Part shown: piece by piece, positions 15,494 through 23,923 of the stretch
Position numbering within the stretch: the first letter of the stretch is position 1
Layout: every line of letters starts with the position of its first letter
Source of the DNA: Sphingobium sp. TKS
GTDB lineage: Bacteria; Pseudomonadota; Alphaproteobacteria; Sphingomonadales; Sphingomonadaceae
NCBI RefSeq assembly: GCF_001563265.1
Contig: NZ_CP005083.1
Location: 3,475,001-3,539,000, forward strand
Length of the DNA stretch: 64,000 nucleotides
Direction: 5' to 3'
Notes under the pieces: generated by a model
The model's database searches: none
Seen by the model: only the letters and a program-made list of their open reading frames with translations
Told to the model about the DNA's origin: nothing
Program-made: the position numbers and the translations under genes

Positions 15494-16759
15494 TCAGTAT
15501 TCGTCCGGCTGTTTGGTCGTGATCGACTTCATGATCTCGACGGCGTGGCCATGAAGATCGATGAGCGGAACAGTCCATTTTTCGCGGCCCTGGATGCGTT
15601 TGGGCGGCCCCAGCAGTTCCCTGAGCAGAGTACCGCACTCTCGGCATTGGGCATTATTCGGCCGTTCGATGCCCGCGATCTTCAGCATTTCCGTAGCCGT
15701 CAGCTTCTGATTGGACTTGTGGCCCAGCCGGTCCAGGTCGATCCAGGCCATGACCATGTCGTCAACAGCGCTTACGATCTTGTGGCGGCTGTTCCATGCT
15801 TCCAGTTGTGTTTCTTCCGCCTTGGTCAACCACCACTGCCCGCCATCGGCCAATTCGACCGCCAGTTGGGCATAGAGTTGCTGCATGTCGATGCCGTGAT
15901 CCTTCCGTAGCTTCCTTGCCGCGATCGTCCACCAGCGCGTGTTCCCGGTCGGATCGACAAGGAACTTGCAGTCGTTGACGGTTGCGACAAACACGGTCCG
16001 GCGGGGATATTCCGATTCAGCCCGCGCATAGGGTCGTCGGACGCGATCGGAGTCCGAGGTCAGAAACCCCTTCAACCGGGCGATATCCTTGCGGAAGGAA
16101 CTGTCGAGTTCACCGATTTCCACGATCCAGTTCGTCACCGCACCGATGATCGAGTCCTTGTTGCTGCCGTCGAGATGGTGGTCGAGCTTGATCACCGCCT
16201 CCCGGAGCACCGGATCATCGATCAGCGACCGGACCCAACTGGTCTTGTTGATGCCCTGCGGCCCCTGAAGGGTGAGGACACCCCGGCAATGGAACCCGCT
16301 GGGGACCATCACCGCCGCCACTGCGCTGAGCAGCCATTTATGCAGCAGCGTCTCCTTGAGGCTTTCGGGATAGTCCTCTTCGGTCCAGACGGTCGCGTAC
16401 ATTTCGCCCAGCCGGTCCTCTCCATCCCAGGGCTTGCTGTTGATCCAGTCGGCGACCGGATTATAGGCATTCTGGTCAGAAATGGCCTGCACGAATTCCG
16501 GCACGAGTCCGGTTGCAAGTCCATATTGGGCGGCAAGGCTGAGCACCTTGGCCATGGTCACATTGCTGCGATTGTCCGAGGTGCCGCTATGGCCGGGGAT
16601 GATGATTTCATCCTTCTTTTTTATGATGTTGTACCGGGGCACGATGCCAGCGTGGTTCAGAATATGTTCGACGTTGGCGATCGTGGTCGGCGGCTGATTC
16701 TTCATATTGCGGGGCTGGTCGGGAAAGCCCGCCGACACCGCATCTTTGCTATTAAACAT
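15494..16759 (-). CDS. VapE/VirE-like P-loop ATPase of element 1
   Basis: 421 residues of the virulence-associated E family found in phage satellites and prophages, where it acts in replication. Motifs include GVLTLQGPQGINKTSW (Walker A near 160), KLDHHLDGSNKDSI, LDSSFRKDIARLKGFL, RRTVFVATVN (sensor-type strand) and GNTRWWTIAARK. The Walker A lysine is preceded by Asn (GINKT) rather than the usual Gly, which the element 2 copy has (GIGKT). The start is uncertain: Met1 lacks a strong ribosome site. Two small winged-helix-like genes lie directly upstream, five bases away, probably in one operon. Confidence 0.85.
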   Translation of the reverse strand: MFNSKDAVSAGFPDQPRNMKNQPPTTIANVEHILNHAGIVPRYNIIKKKDEIIIPGHSGTSDNRSNVTMAKVLSLAAQYGLATGLVPEFVQAISDQNAYNPVADWINSKPWDGEDRLGEMYATVWTEEDYPESLKETLLHKWLLSAVAAVMVPSGFHCRGVLTLQGPQGINKTSWVRSLIDDPVLREAVIKLDHHLDGSNKDSIIGAVTNWIVEIGELDSSFRKDIARLKGFLTSDSDRVRRPYARAESEYPRRTVFVATVNDCKFLVDPTGNTRWWTIAARKLRKDHGIDMQQLYAQLAVELADGGQWWLTKAEETQLEAWNSRHKIVSAVDDMVMAWIDLDRLGHKSNQKLTATEMLKIAGIERPNNAQCRECGTLLRELLGPPKRIQGREKWTVPLIDLHGHAVEIMKSITTKQPDEY

Positions 16760-16764
16760 TCAAT

Positions 16765-17109
16765 TTATCGCATTCTTCCGGGTTGGTTATACCGCCCGGC
16801 GGACGATCCGGGCACCGAAGGAGCAGACAAAAGGGTTAGGCGGCCATTCCCGTCTTGACGCCAAAGATGCCGCATCAGGTCATCGCCGCAAAGCAAGCCA
16901 AGCATACGTTTCACGGTGACGGGATTTGAAGGCGGCAATTGGTGTGACCGTTCAACAATGCGATCCGCATTCCCTTCTCCGCCGTCGATCAGGGCAAAGG
17001 CGATGGCTACGGAAGCGTCGAGTTTGGACCAGAAGGCAGGCTGCGTTCCCTGGAGTGCTGCCCTACCGAGAGTCAGCAGGCGGCGATGGTCGAATAAATA
17101 ATCAATCAT
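16765..17109 (-). CDS. Small winged-helix-like protein, family member 2
   Basis: About 114 residues from the ATG at 17109 (AAAGGAACTCAC upstream). It shares the core of the gene at 13659: VAIAFALIDGGEGNADRIVE and a C-terminal RHLWRQDGNGRLTLL wing, followed by a 22-residue basic tail. It ends five bases before the VapE start, so it is likely co-transcribed and could regulate replication. There is no clear counterpart beside VapE in element 2. Confidence 0.55.
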   Translation of the reverse strand: MIDYLFDHRRLLTLGRAALQGTQPAFWSKLDASVAIAFALIDGGEGNADRIVERSHQLPPSNPVTVKRMLGLLCGDDLMRHLWRQDGNGRLTLLSAPSVPGSSAGRYNQPGRMR

Positions 17110-17228
17110 GTGAGTTCCTTTGATTTGTGCGTTTTGGTCGGCACATGCCGAAGGAACGGAGGCCCGAAGGCCCAAGGCTCAATGGGATGACGGAGAAAGG
17201 GGCTTACCTCCTCCCTCCGCCGAATTGT

Positions 17229-17561
17229 TCAGTAGTGCAGGCGGTAGTGCAGGATGTTCGGCGCTACCTCGCGGGTGAACCAGAGATGTCGGCTCGGGTC
17301 TGTTCCGACATATTCATCGAGGGTCTGCCCGACCATTCTTGAGGTTGACCCACAGACCTTACCGGCGGTTTGCAGCAAGTCTCGGCGTGAAACCAAGCCA
17401 TGTTGGATGCAGGCCGCGATAGCGCCTATCTCGAGAGACATTCGCGTCCGTCCCAGCAATGCCTCGTCACAGGTTTGCCGAGTGGCCAGATAGCGATCCA
17501 GGTACATCTCGCCCTTCCGGAACAGATGGGCCTTGTGATTGATCATAGCGTTCTTTTGCAT
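17229..17561 (-). CDS. Small winged-helix-like protein, family member 3
   Basis: About 110 residues. The start is ambiguous among three nearby ATGs (17579, 17573, 17561); the last has GGAAA at a good distance. The family core is visible as EIGAIAACIQHGLVSRRDLL, then GSTSRMVGQTL and GTDPSRHLWF. The N-terminus is basic (NHKAHLFRKGEMYLDRYL). It is upstream of member 2 and VapE on the same strand. Tandem copies of this family in front of VapE suggest layered control, but no function has been shown. Confidence 0.52.
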   Translation of the reverse strand: MQKNAMINHKAHLFRKGEMYLDRYLATRQTCDEALLGRTRMSLEIGAIAACIQHGLVSRRDLLQTAGKVCGSTSRMVGQTLDEYVGTDPSRHLWFTREVAPNILHYRLHY

Positions 17562-17951
17562 TTCATTTTCCATTTCCACAGCGCGAGTGGGCTGAGAAAG
17601 AACCGTCCGGCGCGCGATTCCGGATGGGCAACGGAATGCGGTCGTTGCGGCCGGATATCAGCATGCAGACGGGGAAAATGCCCGAGGTTCAGACGGAAAC
17701 AGATTGGGAGAGCGCGCTTTGATCCATGACAGCGAATCCCTCATCCCAAGCCGCTCAGTCGAGCCAGCATGAAGATATCGATGGGGTCAGCACTTGCTGA
17801 AGAAACCGCTGTTGACAGCCTGCCCGGAAGCCCACTGCACTTGGATCACTTTCGTGACGTGGCGCTCGTATAGACGCCCGCGATGTAGTCGGTCAAGACT
17901 TCGTGATGCATTTGCAACATATTGTTGCCTATAAGCCAAGCCCGAACCGTT
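17562..17951. other. Intergenic stretch without recognised content
   Basis: 390 bp. No frame with support, no tRNA and no repeat was found. It presumably holds the promoter for the member 3-member 2-VapE operon. Confidence 0.4.
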
Positions 17952-18188
17952 CTACCAACTGATCGCCGCCGCTATTGCCGTTGCAACGAAACCCACCAGC
18001 GCAATCCACGGATGCGCCTCAATCAGCGAGACGGTCGCCAGCATCAGCATGAACCCAAACGCCTCACGCGGATGCCTGATCGTCACGGCCAGCAGCCATA
18101 GGCCAAGGATGATCAGCAACGCCATAACCGCCAGTTTCATCACCGCGAACGCCGTGCAGATGACAAGCAGGGTGCCGATCAGTCGCAT
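17952..18188 (-). CDS. Small membrane protein, paralogue of the 24395 gene
   Basis: 78 residues from the ATG at 18188 (GGGAA upstream). It is almost entirely hydrophobic, with three predicted helices, and has a short basic turn (IRHPREAFGF) after MKLAVMALLIILGLWLL. The pattern LKLA-hydrophobic-R-x2-E-x-F/L-G recurs in the membrane protein at 24395-24628, so the two are paralogues within element 1. Its start overlaps the end of the interrupted upstream gene by ten bases. No such gene is seen beside the intact copy in element 2. Confidence 0.55.
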   Translation of the reverse strand: MRLIGTLLVICTAFAVMKLAVMALLIILGLWLLAVTIRHPREAFGFMLMLATVSLIEAHPWIALVGFVATAIAAAISW

Positions 18189-18331
18189 GGGATAAGTTCC
18201 CGGCACATTGCGCGCAGCACCGGGTCGATCCCTTCGCTGTCCGACACCAGCATGATAAAGGCGAACCCATCATTGCCAACCGTGCGGATGAACTCCCACC
18301 CCCAGCCGTCCAGGCGATCGGCCCAGTCCCA
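18179..18331 (-). pseudogene. 3' part of a backbone gene split by IS1111 (paralogue of 39362)
   Basis: About 50 codons beginning WDWADRLDGWGWEFIRTVGN and ending DPVLRAMCRELIPCD. Joined in frame to the N-terminal piece at 23596-23835, it restores a protein that aligns along its length with the intact 132-residue product at 39362-39760 (QWDWLEDHGGWFELIFCVGN in that copy). The frame continues upstream into the IS end, which gives a misleading 118-codon ORF. The gene is inactivated by the insertion. Confidence 0.8.
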
Positions 18332-18612
18332 TATGTGGACGGCTCCCTCTTGCAAGGGCTGAACGGAAAATTTGATCGGATCGCTTGCTTCCATATGTCC
18401 GGCCTTTCGGTGCGGTCGCACGTGACCGCTGGCCAAGATGGTTTCCGCGGTGTGTGTTCCCAACAAGGCAGCGGCCTGTGATGGCCATTGGAACTGACGG
18501 AGTGTCACACGCCTCGGATCGATCGATCGCACCATCTGCTCTCTTCATGCAAGATCACGGATCAGCTCAGTACGATAGCATTGATATTTTGCTCATCGTC
18601 CCTGGCTAATTC

Positions 18613-19407
18613 TTATGCTGCTACCGCAGTTAGCGCGGGCGGCGCGACGCACTGGTATCGCTCGCCGCTCACCATGAGTTTCCACGCGACACGTGCGGCT
18701 TTGTTAGCAACGGCAACCGCAACGAGCTTAGGCGATTTTCGTGCAATCAAGCCGATAAGCCACGGTGTTAGATTCCTGCCTCGCCCATTGCGGGCGTGCT
18801 GAACGACTGCGGTGGCTCCGACCACGAGCGTGCTTCTGAGAAGCTCATCACCAGCGCGAGTGATAACGCCGTGTCTTGTCTTGCCGGCGGTCGAGTGATC
18901 TTTGGGGGTCAGGCCCATCCATGCCGCAAAATCCCGACCGGATTTGAATAGATGCGGATCGGGCGTTTTCATCATGAGCAAGGTCGCGCCGATAGGCCCA
19001 ACGCCGGGAATTTTGGCCAGTCGCTGACTACATTCGTCGTTGCGATGCCATTCCATCAGCTTCGCGTCGATCCGTTCGATCTCGCACTGGAGCTGCGCAT
19101 ATTCCTTTCCCTGCAGCGCAAAAAGTTCGCGCGCCAATTCGGGTATCGTTTCATCTTCCGCGATGCACTCGAGAAGCGGTACGACGCGACATGCACCCGT
19201 CGCCGCGGTGATGCCGAACTCCGCGCCATACCCTCGTATAGCGTTGACGAGCTGGGTGCGCTTCTGAATAAGCCTTTCGCGCACCCCGACCAACATGAGC
19301 GCGGCCTGTTGTTCTGCAGTCTTTACCGGAACGAAGCGCATTGTTGGGCGGCTCACCGCTTCGCAGAGAGCTTCGGCATCCGCAGCGTCGTTCTTGCCGC
19401 GCTTGAC
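18613..19407 (-). pseudogene. IS1111-type transposase, C-terminal part
   Basis: The part begins VKRGKNDAADAEALCEAVSR, directly continuing the N-terminal piece that ends PYVK at 23256. It holds the Transposase_20 domain, with IPGVGPIGATLLMM near the middle and the conserved KSGRDFAAWMGLTP and S-T-A-G-K-T segments. The RIT element lies between the two parts, so no full transposase is made. Confidence 0.88.
19402..19407. repeat. CTTGAC, left copy flanking the RIT element
   Basis: CTTGAC occurs at 19402-19407 and again at 23256-23261. Removing one copy and everything between them restores the transposase frame (PYVKRGKND). It is either a target duplication or the shared 6-bp crossover core. Confidence 0.75.
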
Positions 19408-19437
19408 TAATCATCAGGTTCTCAAAATGCGAAGGAA
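19406..19437. repeat. Left terminal inverted repeat of the RIT element
   Basis: 32 bp that match the reverse complement of 23200-23231 without mismatch; the outer part reads CTAATCATCAGGTTCTC. Such perfect long terminal repeats are typical of RIT elements. Confidence 0.88.
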
Positions 19438-19543
19438 TGCGGGCTCGGTGTAGGAAATCCGCGCATTTCTGGCTTGGATCGGCAATTTGCTCCGCATTAT
19501 TTTGCTGCGAACCTCTGCGGTCGTTTGACCAGCAGAGGAGGAA

Positions 19544-20779
19544 TTGATGTTGCAATCCGAGCATGAGCTGCTCACCGAGCTCAGAGCCATACTGACAAAC
19601 CAGCGTTACAATCCGACGGTAATCCGAAATCACTGTACCTATGCGCAGGAGTTTCTCGACTATCTCCAGCATCGAGGAATCTGTGTCACGGACGTGACTG
19701 AGGCGCAAGTTGAGCGATATCTGGATTATGCGATCGCGTTATTCCGGAAACGTCGTGGCAGGCATCCCAGCGAGCGCTGGCACGCAGTTCCGCGATCTGC
19801 AATTCACGCGTTGCTACGGCTTGGGCAGGGTCAGTGGCCACCCTCTGAAAAAGTAACATGCGACGCCGATGCGCTGCGGATTACGATCTGCAATGAATAT
19901 GAAACCTGGCTTCGTGAGGAGCGTGGCCTTGCCCAGGCCAGCATCGACGCGTTCCTGTGGGAAGCGCGCTACTTCCTTGCCTGGCAACTCAACCGGTGCG
20001 GGGCCGATGGCCTCGAGGCAGTGACCGTGGGTGAAATTGACAGCTACATGGACTTGCGCGGTTCGAAACTGACGCGCAGTTCTCTGAAATCCACAGCCGA
20101 GCGGCTGCGCTCGTTGCTGCGTTACCTGCATTGGACGGCCCGCGTTGCGGAAGACCTGACACCGCATATCATCGCGCCGCGGCTCTACGCTTACGAAGGG
20201 GTGCCGTCGATTTTGGAGCGCGACCAGATCGCCGCGGTTCTGGCAAGTGTGAGCAAGGACAAGACGGCTGCCGGTTTGCGTGACCACGCGATATTACAGG
20301 TCCTCGCCACCTATGGCCTTCGCGCAAGCGAAGTCCGCAACATGCGGATCGAAGACATAGACTGGCGGGCCGAAGTCATCCGCGTCCGCCACAATAAAAC
20401 GCAAGCCTACACGTTCCTGCCATTGATGGGACCGGTTGGCGAAGCGATCCTCGCCTATCTGCGGTCTGGTCGGCCCGCCACTGATGCCAGGGAACTCTTC
20501 ATCCGAACGCGCGCGCCCTATTGCAAGCTTGAGAAGATATACAGCCTGATTCGGCAGCGGCTCCGGGATGCCGGCGTCAAACCCTCAGGCAGGAGCGGGC
20601 CTCACATCTTCCGTCACGCTCGTGCGACCGAGTTGCTGCGCGCCGCAGTGTCGAAAAAGGTAATCGGTGATCTGTTGGGACATCGCTCCGTTGGATCGAC
20701 GGCGCCCTATCTCAAGCTCGCCACGGAGGATCTGAGAGCCATCGCTCTGGATGTGCCGGGACCGGAGGTGCTGGCATGA
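19544..20779 (+). CDS. RIT tyrosine recombinase A
   Basis: 411 residues. An N-terminal SAM-like core-binding part (RYNPTVIRNHCTYAQEFLDY) is followed by the catalytic domain with TYGLRASEVRNM (Arg), RHNKTQAYTFLPL (Lys-strand), PHIFRHARATELL (His-x2-Arg), LLGHRSV (His/Trp position) and the Tyr in APYLKLA. It is the first of the trio; the stop overlaps the next start by four bases (ATGA), implying translational coupling. Recombinases of this group act together on the element ends. The ribosome site GAGGAGG lies upstream. Confidence 0.93.
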   Translation: MMLQSEHELLTELRAILTNQRYNPTVIRNHCTYAQEFLDYLQHRGICVTDVTEAQVERYLDYAIALFRKRRGRHPSERWHAVPRSAIHALLRLGQGQWPPSEKVTCDADALRITICNEYETWLREERGLAQASIDAFLWEARYFLAWQLNRCGADGLEAVTVGEIDSYMDLRGSKLTRSSLKSTAERLRSLLRYLHWTARVAEDLTPHIIAPRLYAYEGVPSILERDQIAAVLASVSKDKTAAGLRDHAILQVLATYGLRASEVRNMRIEDIDWRAEVIRVRHNKTQAYTFLPLMGPVGEAILAYLRSGRPATDARELFIRTRAPYCKLEKIYSLIRQRLRDAGVKPSGRSGPHIFRHARATELLRAAVSKKVIGDLLGHRSVGSTAPYLKLATEDLRAIALDVPGPEVLA

Positions 20780-22143
20780 CCTCCCGTTGGCCCGATTCCG
20801 ATCGCGCGTGCATTGGCCGCTTTGTCTCAAGCCTTGATCTGCGCAATCCCAAAAGCCGCGTCTGCTATCAACAGGTCCTGCATAGCTTCCAGGATATTGT
20901 CGAACGGCATGGAGCGCTCGATCAGCAAGCCCTGCAGGCCTGGTTGCGCGAATTAGCCACTCGCTGGGCGACATCTACCCTTCTGCATCGCACCCGAATC
21001 ATCGACCGGTTCCTCGATCATCTGCTCGCAACCGGGGGGATCGATCACCACCCGGTCAAAGCTCTACGCGAGGCATGTCATATCAAGCAGTGCATGCCGA
21101 TCTGGCGCGCGCTGATATCGCGTGATCCAGAACAGGCTCTTGCCAGACTGCGCAAGCCCAAACCGTTCGGCAGCGTGCTGGGCGAGGCCATGGCCGAACA
21201 TGTCGCGATGATGCGGCGCAGGGGGTACAAATATACTTCGCAACCCGAGCGGTTCTTGCAGTTCGACCGGTTCCTACAGTTGAATCCGCAACTGGAAACC
21301 GAGCCGCTGAGCGTTATGATCGATCAATGGGCGGCCACAAAGGGCACCCGCAACCATGCATATGAACGCGAAAACCTCGAACGTATCTTCGCAAAAATCC
21401 TACGGCGCCGCGACCCGTCAGTTCCTCGGCGTCGGCCGGATCCGCGACCCCGGAAAGAGGTGCGCAAGCAGTGGCGCCAGCCCCATATTTACTCTCCTGG
21501 TGACGTTCGGCGAATGCTCGACATTGCCCGTTCGTATCCCTCGCCACGCGCAACCCTTCGACCATTGTGCATCTACACCATGCTGTTGCTGGCCTACTGT
21601 GCGGGTCTGCGACGCGGAGAACTGGCCCGGCTGGATCTTGGTGACGTTAATCCCCGAGACGGCACCATCACGGTTCGGCAGACCAAGTTCTTCAAGACCC
21701 GAATCCTGCCGCTCCCCGACAGTGTGATGAACGAGTTGCGGACCTACATCGCAGCCCGACGTCGGGCTGGTGCATCGCAGGATCCGCACTCCGCCCTGTT
21801 CTGGCACGTCCAGGGTAGGTCCCGCTACACGCCCGAAATGATAACCTGGGTGCTTACAGACGTCATACGTCGCGCCGGGTTGAAGCCATTGCAGGGGCAC
21901 GACGGACCTCGCGTTCATGATCTTCGGCACTCGATGGTCGTGAACCGCATCCTTGAATGGTACCGTCTGGGGATCAACCCGCAGGATCGGCTGCCGTTCC
22001 TCGCGACCTACCTCGGACATCGAGATATCAACTCCACGCTGGTCTACATCACCGTTACGCAGGATCTGCTGCATCTCGCGAACGAACGCTTCAGGGCCCT
22101 GGGCGCGCCATGCCTCAATCCTGAACGGGAGGTGCGGCCATGA
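20776..22143 (+). CDS. RIT tyrosine recombinase B
   Basis: 455 residues, the longest of the three. The catalytic motifs are AYCAGLRRGELARL (Arg), RQTKFFKTRILPLP (Lys), PRVHDLRHSMVVNRI (His-x2-Arg), YLGHRDI and the Tyr in TLVYITVT. The middle region has a long basic linker (RRRDPSVPRRRPDPRPRKEV) that may contact DNA. Both ends overlap the neighbouring genes by four bases. The composition is GC-rich, unlike the cargo of the host element, in line with a separate origin. Confidence 0.92.
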   Translation: MTSRWPDSDRACIGRFVSSLDLRNPKSRVCYQQVLHSFQDIVERHGALDQQALQAWLRELATRWATSTLLHRTRIIDRFLDHLLATGGIDHHPVKALREACHIKQCMPIWRALISRDPEQALARLRKPKPFGSVLGEAMAEHVAMMRRRGYKYTSQPERFLQFDRFLQLNPQLETEPLSVMIDQWAATKGTRNHAYERENLERIFAKILRRRDPSVPRRRPDPRPRKEVRKQWRQPHIYSPGDVRRMLDIARSYPSPRATLRPLCIYTMLLLAYCAGLRRGELARLDLGDVNPRDGTITVRQTKFFKTRILPLPDSVMNELRTYIAARRRAGASQDPHSALFWHVQGRSRYTPEMITWVLTDVIRRAGLKPLQGHDGPRVHDLRHSMVVNRILEWYRLGINPQDRLPFLATYLGHRDINSTLVYITVTQDLLHLANERFRALGAPCLNPEREVRP

Positions 22144-23144
22144 GCAGGACCAATCCATTCCCGGAACTGATGCGCGCATTCTTCTACGAATGGCTCGTTG
22201 AGCAGCGCAATGCGTCGGTCAACACGGTCCGTTCCTACCGCGACACTTGGCGGCTCTTCCTCCGGTTCGTCGCTGATCGCGCGGAAAAGAAGGTTGCGAT
22301 GATCTCGCTGGCCGATCTGACTGCCGCGCAGGTCACGGCGTTCCTGAGGCACGCCGAGCACGAGCGCGGTGGTACGATCGGTACCCGCAACTGCCGGCTT
22401 GCTGCAATCCGCAGCTTCTTCAACTTCGTGGCTACCAGGGATCCCGCATCGATCGCGCAATGCGTCGAAATCCTCAACATCCCGATCAAGCGGGCGCCGG
22501 TATCGGAACCCTGCTATCTGGATCCGCCGGAAGTGGCGGCGATCCTTGCCCAGCCAGACCAATCGACCCTAAAAGGCATGCGCGACCATGCGTTGCTCTC
22601 GTTCCTCTACAACAGCGGCGCGCGAATACAGGAAGCGCTCGATGTGTGCCCCGAAGCGATCCGGTTCGATAGTCCCAGTTGCGTCCGACTTATGGGCAAG
22701 GGCCGAAAAGAGCGCATCTGCCCGCTTTGGCCGGAAACCGTACTGTTGCTGGAAAGGCTGCTTGACCGGCAGCCGCGAGCACCAGACCAGCGGCTGTTCG
22801 TTAACCGCTACGGCGAGCCGCTCAGCGCTTCGGGCGTCCGGTTCAAGCTTGCCGCCTATGTGAAGGCGGCGGCTGAAACCATGCCGTCGCTTCAAACAAA
22901 GCACGTAACGCCTCACAGCTTCCGCCACGCGACCGCCGTCCACCTTGTATCGGCGGGCGTGGACATCACGGTCATCCGCAGTTGGCTTGGACATGTGAGT
23001 CTCGACACCACCAATCACTATGCCAAGGCCAATCTGGAAACGAAGCGGAAGGCGCTGGAGCAGGTCGCCGTGCCGTCGGCGACGGGGCGTTCACCATCCT
23101 GGAAACGCGATACGAGCCTGCTCGCCTGGCTTGATACGCTGTAA
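22140..23144 (+). CDS. RIT tyrosine recombinase C
   Basis: 334 residues, close to XerC/D in length. It has NSGARIQEALDV (Arg), LMGKGRKERICPL (Lys), TPHSFRHATAVHLV (His-x2-Arg), SWLGHVSL and the Tyr in TTNHYAKANL. It ends 55 bp before the right inverted repeat. The trio order A-B-C, with short overlaps, is the diagnostic RIT arrangement. The function of having three recombinases is still unclear in this element class. Confidence 0.93.
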   Translation: MSRTNPFPELMRAFFYEWLVEQRNASVNTVRSYRDTWRLFLRFVADRAEKKVAMISLADLTAAQVTAFLRHAEHERGGTIGTRNCRLAAIRSFFNFVATRDPASIAQCVEILNIPIKRAPVSEPCYLDPPEVAAILAQPDQSTLKGMRDHALLSFLYNSGARIQEALDVCPEAIRFDSPSCVRLMGKGRKERICPLWPETVLLLERLLDRQPRAPDQRLFVNRYGEPLSASGVRFKLAAYVKAAAETMPSLQTKHVTPHSFRHATAVHLVSAGVDITVIRSWLGHVSLDTTNHYAKANLETKRKALEQVAVPSATGRSPSWKRDTSLLAWLDTL

Positions 23145-23199
23145 AATAATGCGAAGGAGTGTTGGGCAGAAACGCCGATAATCGGCCGATCTGTCCACG

Positions 23200-23231
23200 T
23201 TCCTTCGCATTTTGAGAACCTGATGATTAGT
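23200..23231. repeat. Right terminal inverted repeat of the RIT element
   Basis: This is the exact reverse complement of 19406-19437 over 32 bp. A further partial copy of the inner motif (AATGCGAAGGA) lies 50 bp inside, at 23148, in opposite orientation, and could be an accessory recombinase site. Confidence 0.88.
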
Positions 23232-23255
23232 GAAGTAATGCTCACCTATCCATTA

Positions 23256-23510
23256 CTTGACGTAGGGCTTCGCTAATTGCGGCGCGATCAACCTTACATC
23301 ATGCCCGAGCGATCCGAGAAGACGAGCCCAATGATGTGAACTGCCGCATGCCTCGATAGCGACGAGGGTGGGTGGCAGCTTTTCGAAAAACCGAATCATC
23401 TCTCGGCGCGTCAACTTCTTGCGCAGCACTGGCTTCTCCGCTGCATCGACGCCATGCAGTTGAAAAACGTTCTTTGACGTATCCATGCCTATGCGGGTAA
23501 TTTGCTCCAC
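23256..23510 (-). pseudogene. IS1111-type transposase, N-terminal part
   Basis: The GTG start at 23510 follows GGGAG and gives VEQITRIGMDTSKNVFQLHG, the DEDD-type N-terminal domain with the first Asp, then FEKLPPTLVAIEACGSSHHW (Glu) and GHDVRLIAPQLAKPYVK, where the RIT element cuts in and adds an immediate stop. The rest is at 18613-19407. Confidence 0.88.
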
Positions 23511-23595
23511 GGGCGGCTCCCTTGATTGAGTCTTGCAACGCACTCACTCTGGCACATTGCGATGCCGTTGGGAGCCGTCCACCCCAACAAGGCGG

Positions 23596-23835
23596 AATAT
23601 GGGCAGGATCACCGAAGCGGGTTTCGGACAGCGGGTTCCAGAAGGGCGAGAAGGCCGCTTCCCTTATGAAGTCGCCCTCCTCATCGCCGGGCATGACGAC
23701 GATAAGATGGGTCAATCCTTCCAGCCCACAGGCGATGGCGTCCTTGATGTGATCGGACAGCAGGCAATGAAGGGCCGGATCGAGCGGCAGCAACAGGGCC
23801 GCTTTCATGGTATCGATGTCGTAAAGTGACAGCAT
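23596..23835 (-). pseudogene. 5' part of the backbone gene split by IS1111
   Basis: 80 codons from the ATG at 23835 (AAAGGAAT upstream). The product starts MLSLYDIDTMKAALLL and reads GLEGLTHLIVVMPGDEEGDF, then ETRFGDPAHI where the IS begins. The intact copy in element 2 (39362) starts MLSFHDRASLRHAL and has the same blocks. The remainder lies at 18179-18331. Function unknown; it belongs to a family of four related small proteins in the two elements. Confidence 0.8.
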
Positions 23836-23853
23836 AGTCGGATTCCTTTGGGC

Positions 23854-23880
23854 AAAAAGAAGGCGCCCCGGAGGACGCTT
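23854..23880 (-). terminator. Rho-independent terminator after the 23924 gene
   Basis: On the minus strand, GCGTCC-TCCG-GGGCGC forms a tight stem and is followed by TTCTTTTT. It separates the 23924 gene from the next gene on the same strand. A very similar terminator stands in the same place in element 2 (39776). Confidence 0.75.
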
Positions 23881-23923
23881 CGTTGGGTTTTGAGCTTCAA
23901 GAGGGTGGCCGGACGGCCTTGGC

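Larger units (their letters stand above)
19408..23255. mobile_element. Recombinase-in-trio (RIT) element
   Basis: Three overlapping tyrosine recombinase genes between perfect 32-bp inverted repeats define a RIT element. The left repeat abuts the CTTGAC core, whereas the right repeat is followed by 24 further bases before the second CTTGAC, so the ends are asymmetric. All three recombinases have complete catalytic residues, so it could be active. It has inserted in the transposase gene of an IS1111-type IS. Confidence 0.88.
18332..23595. mobile_element. IS1111-type (IS110 family) insertion sequence, itself interrupted
   Basis: The ends are inferred from the split gene: the two host fragments rejoin in frame at 18331 and 23596. 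Subterminal inverted repeats TGGACGGCTCCC (18336-18347) and GGGAGCCGTCCA (23570-23581) match perfectly, as expected for IS1111-type elements, which lack target duplications. Without the 3.85-kb RIT insertion the IS would be about 1410 bp, normal for the group. Its transposase is broken, so it cannot move by itself. Confidence 0.82.

Noticed and set aside
18179..18535. 118-codon frame read as a complete small gene
   Set aside because: Only the last 50 codons match the intact copy at 39362; the upstream part runs into the IS1111 end.
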